A stretch of 56,259 bases of DNA from an uncultured Chlamydiae bacterium (GTDB taxonomy: Bacteria > Chlamydiota > Chlamydiia > Chlamydiales > 2-12-FULL-49-11), in contig CALKUQ010000051.1 of NCBI GenBank assembly GCA_937996705.1, forward strand, positions 1-56,259, given 5' to 3'. A program made the translations under genes and the position numbers. Each line of letters opens with the position of its first letter. The stretch's first letter is position 1. This document shows, piece by piece, positions 15,931 to 25,900 of this stretch. The notes beneath the pieces are model-generated. The model searched no databases. It saw only the letters and a program-made list of their open reading frames with translations, and was not told the origin of the DNA.

Positions 15931-16926
15931 CTACATCACATTGCAACCACCGCCGCCACCCCCAGAAGAAGCCGCCGCCGCATTTCTTTCATTATTCGCT
16001 CTTTCTTGACATAACTCAGCTCTTAAAGAGCGCACCTCTGATTCTGCGCGACTAGCTCTACCTTCTAACCGGGAAGACCTAGCCTCAAGATCTTCAATCT
16101 CCTTATCTCTTGCTTTTAACCGAACACGAAGGTCTGTAATAATTTCCTGATACATCCTTCTTATTTCATCAAGTTCTCTGTCTAAAGACTCTTTTTCAGA
16201 AAGAAGCTTTGCCTCATGCGCTTCTCTAATCTTTTGTAAAGACTCTTTTGTTGCTTGATCTACAATTGCAAATCTCTTAAGCGCTGCATCAACAGTTTTT
16301 GTTAGCCCCGTATAAAACTCTCGCTCTTCTTCATTTCTAATCAGCGTATCAAATTCTCTATAAGCCCTCATATCGGTCATTCGAAGCACCTCTTCCTCTA
16401 AAAGAAAGGGGCCTCTTGGCTCAGAACTTTCTAATTCTTTCAGCCTTCTTTGAGCCTCCAAAAGTTCTGTGTCTATTGAACTTGCAAACAAACTTTCATA
16501 CCAATTAATAAACTGTTTCATAAATTTCACCGGGCTACCAACTTCAAGCAACTCCCCCTCATCAAAAGGAGAGACCCCCTCCCAAAGCAGCCGCACCTTT
16601 TCTAACTTCCACTTCTCCCAAATCACCCCATTTGCGTAAATAGGAACTTGTAAAGGCTGCCGATCGAGCCGATCACACATTTGCATTCGAATTTCATAGA
16701 CTATTTTTATAAGCTGATCAAGATCACTCTCATCTCCTCTTGCAATCAAATGGCACAGCTCTCCGCCTAAACGCAAAAACGGATCGACCTCAGCACTCCT
16801 CTCCCTACTTGCCTCTTCATAAAGAGTTAAAAACTGATCAAGCAAATCCGCAAGCACCCGATTTTCCTGAAACCTAAAAACTAAATCGCCTCTCAAGCTC
16901 CTTGTCTCTACTGCTGTCGCGGTCAT
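15931..16926 (-). CDS. U-box-like/coiled-coil protein ending in a CNVM CaaX-type box, 331 aa
   Basis: The start is placed at the ATG at 16926 with GAGGG upstream, seven bases after the previous stop. Residues about 82-145 (DRLDRQPLQVPIYANGVIWE, then SPFDEGELLEVGSPVKF and FINWY) follow the U-box-like pattern seen three times in 12906-14807. Residues about 225-312 form a long coiled coil. The C-terminus is SSGGGGGGCNVM followed directly by the stop. Cys328-Asn-Val-Met fits a eukaryotic CaaX farnesylation box (compare CVVM and CSIM) behind a flexible Gly linker. If delivered into a host cell it could be lipidated and held on membranes, as Legionella AnkB is. Function is inferred. Confidence 0.7.
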   Translation of the reverse strand: MTATAVETRSLRGDLVFRFQENRVLADLLDQFLTLYEEASRERSAEVDPFLRLGGELCHLIARGDESDLDQLIKIVYEIRMQMCDRLDRQPLQVPIYANGVIWEKWKLEKVRLLWEGVSPFDEGELLEVGSPVKFMKQFINWYESLFASSIDTELLEAQRRLKELESSEPRGPFLLEEEVLRMTDMRAYREFDTLIRNEEEREFYTGLTKTVDAALKRFAIVDQATKESLQKIREAHEAKLLSEKESLDRELDEIRRMYQEIITDLRVRLKARDKEIEDLEARSSRLEGRASRAESEVRSLRAELCQERANNERNAAAASSGGGGGGCNVM

Positions 16927-16933
16927 ATACCCT

Positions 16934-17320
16934 CTATATCTCCCATTGCGGAGTTCCCTCAGATACATCATAAGGAGCCGCAACCCTCCAATCAAGGCCT
17001 GGATTATATCTATGCGAATGCCACGTAGCTTTTTTAAGGGCAAGTTTTGCTACCTGTTCGACAGAACTAACTCTGCCTTCCAATACTTTTACCTTCTCTT
17101 CAAGCAAGCGATTTTTTTCTTCTAACACAGTTATTTTGCGACCCGCAACTGCAAGTTGACTATTCAATCGAATTACTTCCTCTTCAATCAGTATCCTAAT
17201 ATCTCGGTTCACCTCAATGATTTTTGCAAGCACTTCGTCAATTTTCTCCTGCAACAAAGTTCTTGCTGCAGAAACTCTTTCTGCTCCCGCTCCAACTGCC
17301 GTCTCAACTCTTACTGCCAT
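16934..17320 (-). CDS. Coiled-coil protein ending in HxH motif (first gene of operon)
   Basis: 128 aa. Residues about 10-95 form a coiled coil (LLQEKIDEVLAKIIEVNRDI, VLEEKNRLLEEKVKVLEG). They are followed by ATWHSHRYNPGLDW (His101-x-His103) and SEGTPQWEI. It is a paralogue of the last gene of the operon (11498-11983). ATG at 17320, preceded by GTGATAAAGAAATGGC with a weak ribosome site. As the promoter-proximal gene, its upstream region (17321-17792) should hold the operon promoter. Confidence 0.7.
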   Translation of the reverse strand: MAVRVETAVGAGAERVSAARTLLQEKIDEVLAKIIEVNRDIRILIEEEVIRLNSQLAVAGRKITVLEEKNRLLEEKVKVLEGRVSSVEQVAKLALKKATWHSHRYNPGLDWRVAAPYDVSEGTPQWEI

Positions 17321-17792
17321 TTCTTTATCACCAAGATATTTGAAGAAATACCTTAATACTAAACAACAAATAAATGCAACTGATTAACTCACATTTTAAG
17401 CCTGTTTATTGACTGCTTCAAATAGAGAAGCTAACCTTTTCGCACCAATTTTATCACCTAATTTTAAAAACTAGGGAAGCCCGAGGCAAATGTAAAGATG
17501 AAGATGCAGGTAAGGAAAGAGTGAATCATTCAGAAGCCTTTTCAGTTGCTCTTTAGCATCTTATTTTATTAGAAGAGCCACAGCCGCCCGAGAGCAACGC
17601 GATTTATCCCATTGAGAATCGACAGAGGGGCTCTGGGGAAGAAACTTTCCCGACAAAATCTAATGAATCTTTGTTTTCAATAGATTGATGCAGAAATAGA
17701 TAAACTCAAAACTCAGGTTCTTACTTTTTCAACAGGCCCAAAAAAGGTGTCTAAAAAAGAAAAGAGACTAACACGAACTCTGGAACTCCTTC
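17321..17792. other. Intergenic stretch upstream of the coiled-coil operon
   Basis: No intact gene. It holds the 55-bp coding-like repeat at 17466-17520, also found at 7575-7629, and a TTTTTCAACAGGCCC block near 17727 that resembles the 11416-11437 hairpin region on the other strand. The operon promoter must lie here, but I cannot pick -35/-10 boxes with confidence. Confidence 0.45.
17466..17520 (+). repeat. Repeat shared with BNR remnant at 7575-7629
   Basis: Roughly 85% identical over 55 bases to 7575-7629. The shared core includes AAGCCCGAGGCAA, TAAAGATGAAGAT and CAGGTAA. In one frame both encode K-T-R-x-ARG-x-x-KDED, so they are probably scraps of one gene family. Confidence 0.6.
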
Positions 17793-18770
17793 CTAATCCC
17801 CGATTTCTAGACGTGGAGATCGTTTAGGCTGCTTTGCTTTTGCTTTTTCAATGATTATACTTGCCTCTTCTTTTGTTTTTTCATCCAATTCATCAAGAGC
17901 GTTCTCCGCCTCTACAATTGCCATTTGCCTCATATGGTAAGAAAGAAAAGAACCTACTTTTTTTGCTTGAACCATGGCATCGCGCTCCGATAGACCCTTT
18001 CTCAAATAATATTTGTAAACATACCATTTAAAAGCGGGTAGAGGACTAGCTTTACTGCAATTAGCGATCTTCTGTGATTTGATCCGATCTGAGAGCATGA
18101 ATTCTAGTTGATCATCTTTTAAATTGTTAAAAGCCAAAGCGACTATGCAAGAATCTAACACCCTATTTTCGAATCCGATTTTTAATATCTTTTTTATTAT
18201 CAAAGGATTGCTAACGTTTTTCTCTAAAACATCTAAAAGCACCTCCCGAGAAAAACCCTTAAACTTAAAGTTCGGATTGGCAATGGCTGCCGCTAGTAAG
18301 TTCTTTTGATCTTCTAAACACAAACTAGTTGAGCTACAGTCAATCGATTGGATTTTACATTGTAAAATCTCTACAGGAATGCTTGTAATGTGCAAATTCG
18401 AAAGATCAAGATGATCTATTTGAAAATCTCCATGATACCCCTTAATTTTTTCAATTTGAGTCGTTATTGTGTCTTCAGCAACAATCCCCACCTCATTTTT
18501 AAAAGCCTCTGGTAACCTAGATACAACCAGGCCAAGCTCCCCTCCAAAAAGCTTATCCAACTTCACACTGAGAGGATCCTCTTCCAATAAAGAGACCTTC
18601 CGCGCCAAAGAAAAAAGCTGCCGATCACTATATTTCTTCTTAAGCACTTCCATCGAGAAGCGACTAACAGGATCTAAAGCTTTTAAATCAGCAACTTGTA
18701 AAATTTGAGTGACAAAGCCAACACGCTCCCCTCCATAGCCAAACCCACTCTCAAAAAACGAATTAGTCAT
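17793..18770 (-). CDS. Leucine-rich-repeat-containing hypothetical protein, 325 aa
   Basis: A single LRR-like stretch lies near the middle (FQIDHLDLSNLHITSIPVEI), flanked by helical regions. The C-terminal part is charged (DELDEKTKEEASIIIEKAKA). It has no signal or membrane segment. The ATG at 18770 or a TTG three codons upstream may start it; AAGG lies 12 bases before the ATG. Comparable LRR scraps occur in 22944-26726 and 32918-33703, which fits a family of effectors. Function unknown. Confidence 0.7.
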   Translation of the reverse strand: MTNSFFESGFGYGGERVGFVTQILQVADLKALDPVSRFSMEVLKKKYSDRQLFSLARKVSLLEEDPLSVKLDKLFGGELGLVVSRLPEAFKNEVGIVAEDTITTQIEKIKGYHGDFQIDHLDLSNLHITSIPVEILQCKIQSIDCSSTSLCLEDQKNLLAAAIANPNFKFKGFSREVLLDVLEKNVSNPLIIKKILKIGFENRVLDSCIVALAFNNLKDDQLEFMLSDRIKSQKIANCSKASPLPAFKWYVYKYYLRKGLSERDAMVQAKKVGSFLSYHMRQMAIVEAENALDELDEKTKEEASIIIEKAKAKQPKRSPRLEIGD

Positions 18771-19045
18771 TATTATCAATACCTTACAATATTTTTAGTG
18801 CTATCTTAACCATATTCACTTTCCTAACCTAAATATATTTAGATTTTAAGTTTACACACAACCCACACAACTACAGTGTAATGAGCTCTTCTTTGTCTTT
18901 TTGGGTTTTAAAGCACTCTATGATTGTAAGATCAATCACTTCTCAATGAATTAATTCAGGGGCTCAAAATCTAATTCGCGAAACATCGATTTCTTGAAAA
19001 AAGCTCAACAGAACCCCTAAATTTTTTCGAAAAAAAACTTAGAAA

Positions 19046-19471
19046 TTAGGCAACAGGAACTCTTACTTCAATTATAAATCGTCTAAAGTCTCCACCTATC
19101 GGGGAACCAGCTTTAAAAGATCGAATCAATCGAGGAAAGGTAGCAAATTTTTCTTCAATAGCTTTACTTTCGGTATCGAGCAGTAGTTGTACTCGCCCAT
19201 CTAGCTGCGATTTAATGCAATCAAGAAAAGCTCCTTCCTGAGGGGTAATCGGCATGTGCTGAAAAACAGAATTCGCAACACTTCTCACTAGTTCTTCATC
19301 AACTAAAAAGTAGCGACACTTACCCTCACATATAAAATTGACTACATTTGGAAATTCATTTTCCATGATAATCATCTCTAAGTTTTCTAGAGATCTAGCA
19401 TGATCAGTTCCTGAAAACCACGCTTGTATAGCTCTAAACCCAGCATCAAGGATTCTACGGATACTATCCAT
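19046..19471 (-). CDS. Hypothetical protein, 141 aa
   Basis: Soluble helical protein (MDSIRRILDAGFRAIQAWFS), with a few Cys residues and no recognised motif. Its end (FKAGSPIGGDFRRF) shares only the short GSP string with the U-box-like modules, which is not enough to assign it. ATG at 19471 behind AAAGGATGGATG. Isolated, with 266 and 286 bases of AT-rich DNA on either side. Confidence 0.65.
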   Translation of the reverse strand: MDSIRRILDAGFRAIQAWFSGTDHARSLENLEMIIMENEFPNVVNFICEGKCRYFLVDEELVRSVANSVFQHMPITPQEGAFLDCIKSQLDGRVQLLLDTESKAIEEKFATFPRLIRSFKAGSPIGGDFRRFIIEVRVPVA

Positions 19472-19757
19472 TCATCCATCCTTTTAAATAATTTTCGATG
19501 AATTGTATTAATTTTATTATTTTTTTGTTAGCTGAAACGATTTATACTGAGACTATTTTAAAAATTGGAATGTTTCAAAGAGTAGTACCTAGATTGCAAT
19601 TAGGTGAAGCAGGTATCGCGTGCAAGTACTATTGTACGCTAGGTAAGCACGCAGAGTTTAAACCCCTTTAGTTCAGAAATTATGTTTAGTTCAAATACCC
19701 CATTTTTAAAAACAACAAAATCTAGAGATCGGACCTGAATTTACGATCTTGCAGTTC

Positions 19758-21212
19758 CTATAGAGGACGGGGAATTAACTTAATCAAGGTTCCCGATTGA
19801 CCCTCATAGAACATGTGCCGATTATAATAAGGTTGAATCATTGTCCCTTGCGTCATTGCAGGAAGTAACACTGAGTTAGCAAGTTCTTCACCTGTTGCAG
19901 CATTTCTCCATACGGCAATGTCGTTTGAATTGTTGCCTGGAATTTCAGCTGCCGGAATATTAGTTCCCACAAGGACCCGAGCTTGTTGTGGGCCAATCAG
20001 TGTTGTAAACTCGGTAGTTGTCTGACTTACTTTCCAAACAGTTTGCAAACCCTCTGATGTGATAGTAATTGCTGCCAATTTCCCAGGCAAAGCGTCTGCA
20101 GCATAAATTAAAAGATTCTCAGGATCTGCAGAGACAGACATAGGAGCCCAACTGATCGCTGCAGTTCCTCCTGGCCCAGAGTTTGCAAATGCTGCTGCAA
20201 CTAAAGGTGGTATAGGATCGCCCTGAAATGGTTGAAGTGTATATAGAATGGAAGCATCTCCCTGATTAATAGCAATTACATCCAAAGCTGTGGAAGCGGG
20301 AAGGGTATTTGTTTGAGCTACAACCCAATCGTTCATCACAACAAAAGAGGTGCACAGTGTTTGTCCAGATAAGGTAATTATTCCAGGATTCCACGATGTA
20401 TCAAGGATGAATTTCCCCTCATTGACTTCATAACGAATAGCAGTTGTAGCTTCAAGCAAATAGACGTAATTTTTTCCCTGAAATAACGCTATCGTTGGCC
20501 TCGCTCCTACCGGTTGAGAGAGGGTAATATTATCAACTATCTCCATTGTTGTTGGGTTAACTGATACTAATATTGAAGGGGGGACATTTGAAGGATCAGG
20601 GCAATTTAATAGAGCATCTGGCCCCTGAAGAGAACATCCTGCCTCCCGATAGAGTGATTTCATAATGATATAACCATCAGAGGTCGCATTAAATCCCTTA
20701 AAAGAGGTGTTTTGCGCTAGCCCCTCCCCAGTTGGAAGAACCAGCGTATCGATTACTCTCCCTGCAGAATTTAGCTTTGCAAGACGATAACCGTAACTGA
20801 CATAAATACACCCATCCTGCAAGATCCCCATTGAACCGGGATAGTCCCACTCTCCGTTGGTCTCAGTATTGATCAGTTGATTATACCAAATAGAATCTAG
20901 ATTAGCAGGATTTACTCTAGCAACAAATGCTCCAATAGAACCTTCAACATCACCATAACCACCCCCATAAATAAAAACGTAATCTGGGTTATAATAGGAC
21001 ATATTATATCCCGACGGATATGTAGTTGTAGAACGTAACTCATCAACAGTGTTACTCCCTGAATACGACCCCCCAAATATGGCTTCCGAAAAGAGATGCG
21101 AACGACCCGAATCATAGTGTTCAAAAGCTTCTATTGAGGGATACCAAGGTGAATTGGAGGTAGGAGGAAGAATCACAATATTTGCCACAGTTGTGTCACT
21201 TGTAGAAAACAA
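19758..21212 (-). pseudogene. Main part of an exported surface protein cut by an in-frame stop
   Basis: 484 codons that continue in the same frame directly after the TAA ending the 21213-21521 reading. It contains many short beta-strand segments (MEIVDNITLSQPVGARPTIA, YVYLLEATTAIRYEVN) like a beta-propeller-type secreted protein. The first sense codon after the stop is TTG, with no ribosome site next to it. The part may be silent, read through, or restarted. Without the upstream part it has no signal peptide. Function unknown. Confidence 0.6.
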
Positions 21213-21521
21213 TTAATATCCATCACTTGTCAGAGTTAGACCTTGTATCGTATAACCTGGTGCATTTAGCAATTTTATTCCTGCAAATGAGTAGGTATGA
21301 TTGGGAATGGTTGCTCTAATAGTTAAGTGGAGTCCATTCACCGTATAATTTTGACACGATAGAGGACCATTTCCGTCTAAAGCCAGCGCTATATTTAAAT
21401 CAGCAACTGGCCCTGTGGAAGAAACCTCAAAAAAAGGTCCAGTCTTTGCGTAGCAATTTCCAGCAATACTGAGCAGGATAAAACTATTAAATAACGATCG
21501 AAAAAAAGAGTGCATTCGCAT
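21213..21521 (-). pseudogene. Signal-peptide-bearing 5' part of the same broken surface protein
   Basis: 102 codons with a Sec signal (MRMHSFFRSLFNSFILLSIAGNCYA cut after YA in outline). Then PLSCQNYTVNGLHLTIRATI and NHTYSFAGIKL...PGYTI lead to SDGY-stop-LFSTSDTT. I recall related secreted proteins of this type reading ...GYCLFS, so a Cys codon may have become TAA; that is from memory and unchecked. The start overlaps the end of the barrel gene upstream by 35 bases, suggesting coupling. Confidence 0.6.
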
Positions 21522-22236
21522 AACTATTTCCCGTATGTAACGTGTTTTCTAGTTGGCTATTGTTCTTCTGAAATTCCCCTTTGCCTAAGTATAAAAAACG
21601 ATAGTTAAATTCTAAAGAGAGCCTTTTTAAAATGTTAACTCGACTTCCCACACCTGCTATAACGCTAAAAGCAGTAGTCGTGTTTTTAGAGAAAATATTC
21701 CCATCTGGAATAGTGATTCCCCCATCTAGAGATTTTTCTCTGAAACCCCCACACTTCACAATATTGGGACCAATTCCCAAATCCAGAATAAAGTCCCAAA
21801 GTTTTGTACAATGGATTAAAGACTTGGTTGCAAAGTAGATCGGATAGTTTGTTATTGAGTAGCGATACGAGAGATTTGTAAATAGACCCTCTTGAGTTAC
21901 CCTCCCTTTAACCTCTGTGGGGGCTAAATAAAACGCATTGATTCCAAATAATTGTGTGATTCCAGAGCGATCTAATCCATTAAAATAATAGCCAAGTCCT
22001 ATCAGAAAATTTTGGTCTGAGGAATTAGTAACACTAAAGTCATCTCCAATCAAACCTTCAATATCAATATGTTGCGACTTCCCTTGACTTCCAATAAACC
22101 AACCTGCCTCTACAATAAGTCTCCCAGGAATGGCTGCTACTAGTCTTTGAGGATATAGAGCTACGATGTAGAGCAGAAGAGCTAAACATAGATTCGCATG
22201 AAAAAAAGATGTTACTTTCACAATCACCCCACTCAA
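21487..22236 (-). CDS. Outer-membrane beta-barrel protein, 249 aa
   Basis: An N-terminal hydrophobic signal (ANLCLALLLYIVALYPQRLVAA) is followed by alternating strands (RLIVEAGWFIGSQG, FLIGLGYYFNGL, LSLEFNYRFLYLGKGEF). The end is SYANALFFSIVI, an amphipathic last strand with a non-aromatic end. The pattern fits a small porin or OMP-barrel protein. It overlaps the broken surface-protein gene downstream, so the two were probably co-expressed. Ligand unknown. Confidence 0.7.
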   Translation of the reverse strand: MSGVIVKVTSFFHANLCLALLLYIVALYPQRLVAAIPGRLIVEAGWFIGSQGKSQHIDIEGLIGDDFSVTNSSDQNFLIGLGYYFNGLDRSGITQLFGINAFYLAPTEVKGRVTQEGLFTNLSYRYSITNYPIYFATKSLIHCTKLWDFILDLGIGPNIVKCGGFREKSLDGGITIPDGNIFSKNTTTAFSVIAGVGSRVNILKRLSLEFNYRFLYLGKGEFQKNNSQLENTLHTGNSYANALFFSIVI

Positions 22237-22309
22237 TTCCCTATATTTCTACTCATCTTTCAAAAGAAAACTCTAGGACATATAGCGGTTGAAACGCCAA
22301 CGCTATAGA

Positions 22310-22633
22310 TCACTTTTGATGAAACGTGACAATAAAACCGATCGCTCCGATTACAAATAAAGCGATTCCAACCCCATGAAACCACTGAATCGTTATTTGA
22401 GATTGACCAATTTGCTCTCTACCAGAATCGATTGCTGACTCTTTAGATTGCGCTTGCTGCGCTCTTACATTTCTTCTAATAGGACCAATTATAGGCCTTC
22501 TTTGCCCTTGCATATTTTCTTCCGCCTGTGAAAGTCGCTCCTCTTTTGGCCCATTTTCATTTGATAAATAACTCCCATACCCAAAAACAAATAGACCTAA
22601 AATCAACAAAACAGAACTAAAAATTTTCCTCAT
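22310..22633 (-). CDS. Small membrane protein with two end-placed hydrophobic segments, 107 aa
   Basis: The N-terminal segment (KIFSSVLLILGLFVFGYGSY) and the C-terminal segment (FHGVGIALFVIGAIGFIVTF) bracket a polar, Gln/Arg/Glu-rich middle. The layout resembles DUF3185-type small membrane proteins, though the middle is longer. ATG at 22633. Two palindromes (22725-22740 and 22742-22760) lie about 100 bases upstream. Function unknown. Confidence 0.7.
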   Translation of the reverse strand: MRKIFSSVLLILGLFVFGYGSYLSNENGPKEERLSQAEENMQGQRRPIIGPIRRNVRAQQAQSKESAIDSGREQIGQSQITIQWFHGVGIALFVIGAIGFIVTFHQK

Positions 22634-22724
22634 AAACAGACAACCCTTTTCTTCGTCATACTAAAAAAATAAAATCTCTATAAGCTAAAACTGGTATCCT
22701 AATAGGGGCATCAGTTGAAGTTCA

Positions 22725-22740
22725 ATTTACCTAGGTAAAT
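22725..22740. promoter_or_regulatory. Perfect 16-bp palindrome, possible operator
   Basis: ATTTACCTAGGTAAAT is fully self-complementary. A second inverted repeat, AATTTCC...GGAAATT, sits two bases further (22742-22760). Both lie about 92-127 bases upstream of the minus-strand small membrane gene, and 3' of the 1260-aa gene. They could be an operator or an untypical terminator. No regulator gene is nearby. Confidence 0.4.
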
Positions 22741-22925
22741 CAATTTCCTTTAGGGAAATTTAAAGAGTTTTTGTGCCAAGTAGTGAAAGGAGACCTGTCT
22801 GCAAGATCGTAAGTTTTAGGAAATTCAATTGTAGTCCACGGGGGCAATTGCGATAATTTTGGAAACTAATAGATGAGGCTTGAGTTTCGATAGATTTCAA
22901 GGGTAGGATGATCCCAAATAGGTTT

Positions 22926-22943
22926 TATTGGAACTGCTATATA
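22926..22943 (+). repeat. Dispersed repeat core (TATTGGAACTGCTATATA)
   Basis: Short copy of the dispersed GGAACTGCTATATA core, directly abutting the stop codon of the 1260-aa gene. Confidence 0.55.
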
Positions 22944-25900
22944 TCACTTTAATGGCGGAGATAAATAAGGTTCTATTCCACTTTCATGATCAAACTCTTT
23001 AAGGAGCGAAAATTTCTTTAAAACCTCAATAGTTCCTTTACGAGTTACTAGAGGCAAACCTTCGGGAGCCTGAAGAAATTCTGATTTGTAATACATTCCT
23101 CCAGATTCAGGAGAAGTAAATACATAGCCAAGAGACTCGCCTAGTTTTCCTTCTAAAGGAGAGCCATCTTGTAGATCTTGATTTAATTTAGCATTAACAG
23201 CATCAACAAGGTCGTCTAAAGAAATCAAGTGAGCTATCTTTTCAAAAAGCTCTTCCGTGGTCATATTGATGAGCTCGGTTGAAATCATACCTGTGGAATC
23301 ATCAAATACCAAGTCACGATTTTGAAGACCTATTCTAAATCCAATTTTGTTTAATATATATAACCCCTCATGAGTATTTCCGATTCTTTCAATACGCCTT
23401 GTTACTAAATCTGAATAGATATTATACAAGTATTTATTCATATAGGGGACTTCATTTGACTTTTCAGTGAAAGGCGCGGGAAGTACCTCTTTTGTCATTC
23501 CAAATAAAATTCTTAATTGTTCGATTCGGCCCCCAGGACATTTCCAAAAGCTATTTGCAAATTGTAAAAGTCCGAACTCTTCATTAGTTAAGATATCAGA
23601 ACCGGCTCGATGAGAAGAAATTGCTCTCCCAAGAAGAGATCTCATACAAGCATGAAATTGAACTGTTTGGTCAGGAACTCTCTCTGAAGGCGCTCCGGTT
23701 TTTATCCATTTCCCACACTGGTCGTAGTCGCATAAGATTTTTTCTAAATCAGTAAGACTTCTTAATCCGGACTCAGCCAGAAATGCATCAATTTCAGTTT
23801 TCCGAGCGCCAAGACTTGCAAACCAAGAGTGGATCTCCTCTGTAGAAATCATAGGAGCAGAAAATGCCTCTTCTAACTCTTTATAGGTCCATGATTGAAT
23901 TAATCCATCAGATGTAGCTCTAATGTCTTGAAAATTTAGACAAAAACCTTTTCCATCGATTCCTCCAATCGGACGAATAGGGAGGGCCATTTCTGCAGAT
24001 GCAGCTCGAGATAATTTAGTTTTAGCATAGACAACAAATGGATTTTTTAAATTATACGGGTTATCGTGGCTTAATATATATTTCGAGAGTATTTTTTGAC
24101 CAAGGGGACCATCTTCTGAAATAGTTCCATTCCGAAGGTTTCTAATTAAAATATCTGAAGCGAGAGCGACTGTGGCCTTAAGAGGAGAGTCTAAAAGAGT
24201 TATAAGAGTTGGCTGTGAAAGTTCCTGGAATCTCCTAGCAGGTAAAAATTGTAAGTATTTAGGATCTATTTGATTTATTTGTGCTGCAGTTAAAGTTGCT
24301 AGAAATTGAAAATCACGGGGATCAGACTCATTTAGAGTTTGTAAAAATGGATTCAAAAACTCTGGTTTAACTCTATGCAAAAAACTTAAAGACTCTTTTA
24401 ATGCTTTTATTTCGCTAGGCGTTGATAATTTATCAATTAGATCTTGGCCAAATTCGTAAAAAGGAATAGAGCGTAGTTGAGCTTTAGTTAAATTCGATAT
24501 AAATGAGTAGTCTTCGATACTCTTAAATTCAGGAGATTGAAAGAATCGATTTATAAGTTCATCAGAGAGTCTAGATAAGAACATCGGGTACATTCGGAGT
24601 GAATAGATAATCTCAGGAGTGCTGAGACAATGAATTTGATAGGGAGTGAGTGCGCGAAAATTAATTACATCGGCTGCTATACGAATTTGATACGGAGTTA
24701 ACTCATCAAAACGAATTTGTTCCAGTTGTTCACCAGTGAGATGTTTTAAAAACTCAGATCCTTTACTATCCCCTTCCCTTAAAGACTTAAGTAAAGTAAT
24801 TATTTTTTGAAGGGGAACCCGTCTTATAAAGGCCGCATAATGTCGTAATGCATATATTCTATCGCTTGTTGATAAGGTGTCCATTTGTTCAGCTGATAAT
24901 AAATACGGACTTATATGACATAAAACACAGTCTATTTGGTTGCTCGATAAAGTCTCAAACCGAATGTGTGCATTACTAAACTCTAAGAGTCTCAAAAATG
25001 AATAGTCTTCCCTACTAGGAGTTTCTATGGACTCTAGCAATCTCTGTATCGCTTCTCGACTTACTTTGGCTAAAAATGCCCTAGGATCTTGAGAGCGTCC
25101 TATGCTTTTTATAGTTAATAGACTATCAGCTTGATCTTGAGTTAACGAATTTGGATCAATACGAGAAAAAAGTAACTCTTTTTGCAATTGAGTTAAACTT
25201 GCAAAATCAATCATTTTAATTTGAGCCGGCGACAATTTTAATATCAAACGAATTTCATTAGAGTAGTAGTCTTTAAGGGAATCGGCTGTTAAGCTTTTTA
25301 AAAAACCATTTAATAAATCCCCTCTTATTTTTCCTACTAGATCTCTGAATTCTCCTAATAAAACAATCCTTTGAGGCGTTGATAAAACATCAATTTGTTC
25401 TTCAGTTAGATGTTTTTTTTCAATATGCTGTAAAATGTGGGTTATTAATTCTAAAGAAAGGTCATTAAAGTTGATCCCAGCAACTTGAGTTTGAGTTAAC
25501 TTAATTAAAAACAACTCGGCCCCATAACTTTGTTTAGTCAACACAGTATGGATAAAAGCATTGATCGATTCTGGAGAAACTCTAGCAATAAAGTCAGAAT
25601 TTTTCATCAAATATTGGATGTTTTTAGGAGTTGCTATAAGATCAATTTGTTCTTGAGAAAGTTCTGTAAAATTAAGATGCTCAAGCTGGAATATTGTTAA
25701 GTTAGAAAATTGCTCTGGAGCAAGAAATTTAAAGTGATTAGCTAATGTTATCGGCAGTAAAGGTATATATTTGGGATCTAATTTTGAAATTTGGTCTATT
25801 GAAAGAGACCTCAATATTTTTGGAAAAGCAGGTTCAGCTGGAGGTTCAGGAATGGGGGCGCTAGCTAAATGAAAGTAGCTAGCAAACCAGTCTTTTTGAG

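Noticed and set aside
11498..17320. Coiled-coil operon as a prophage tail or contractile injection cluster
   Set aside because: No sheath, tube, baseplate, portal or ATPase gene is present; only the HxH tails recall phage fibres.
19439..19471. GSPI string in the 141-aa protein as another U-box-like module
   Set aside because: Only four residues match and the VYG and HLI parts are missing.
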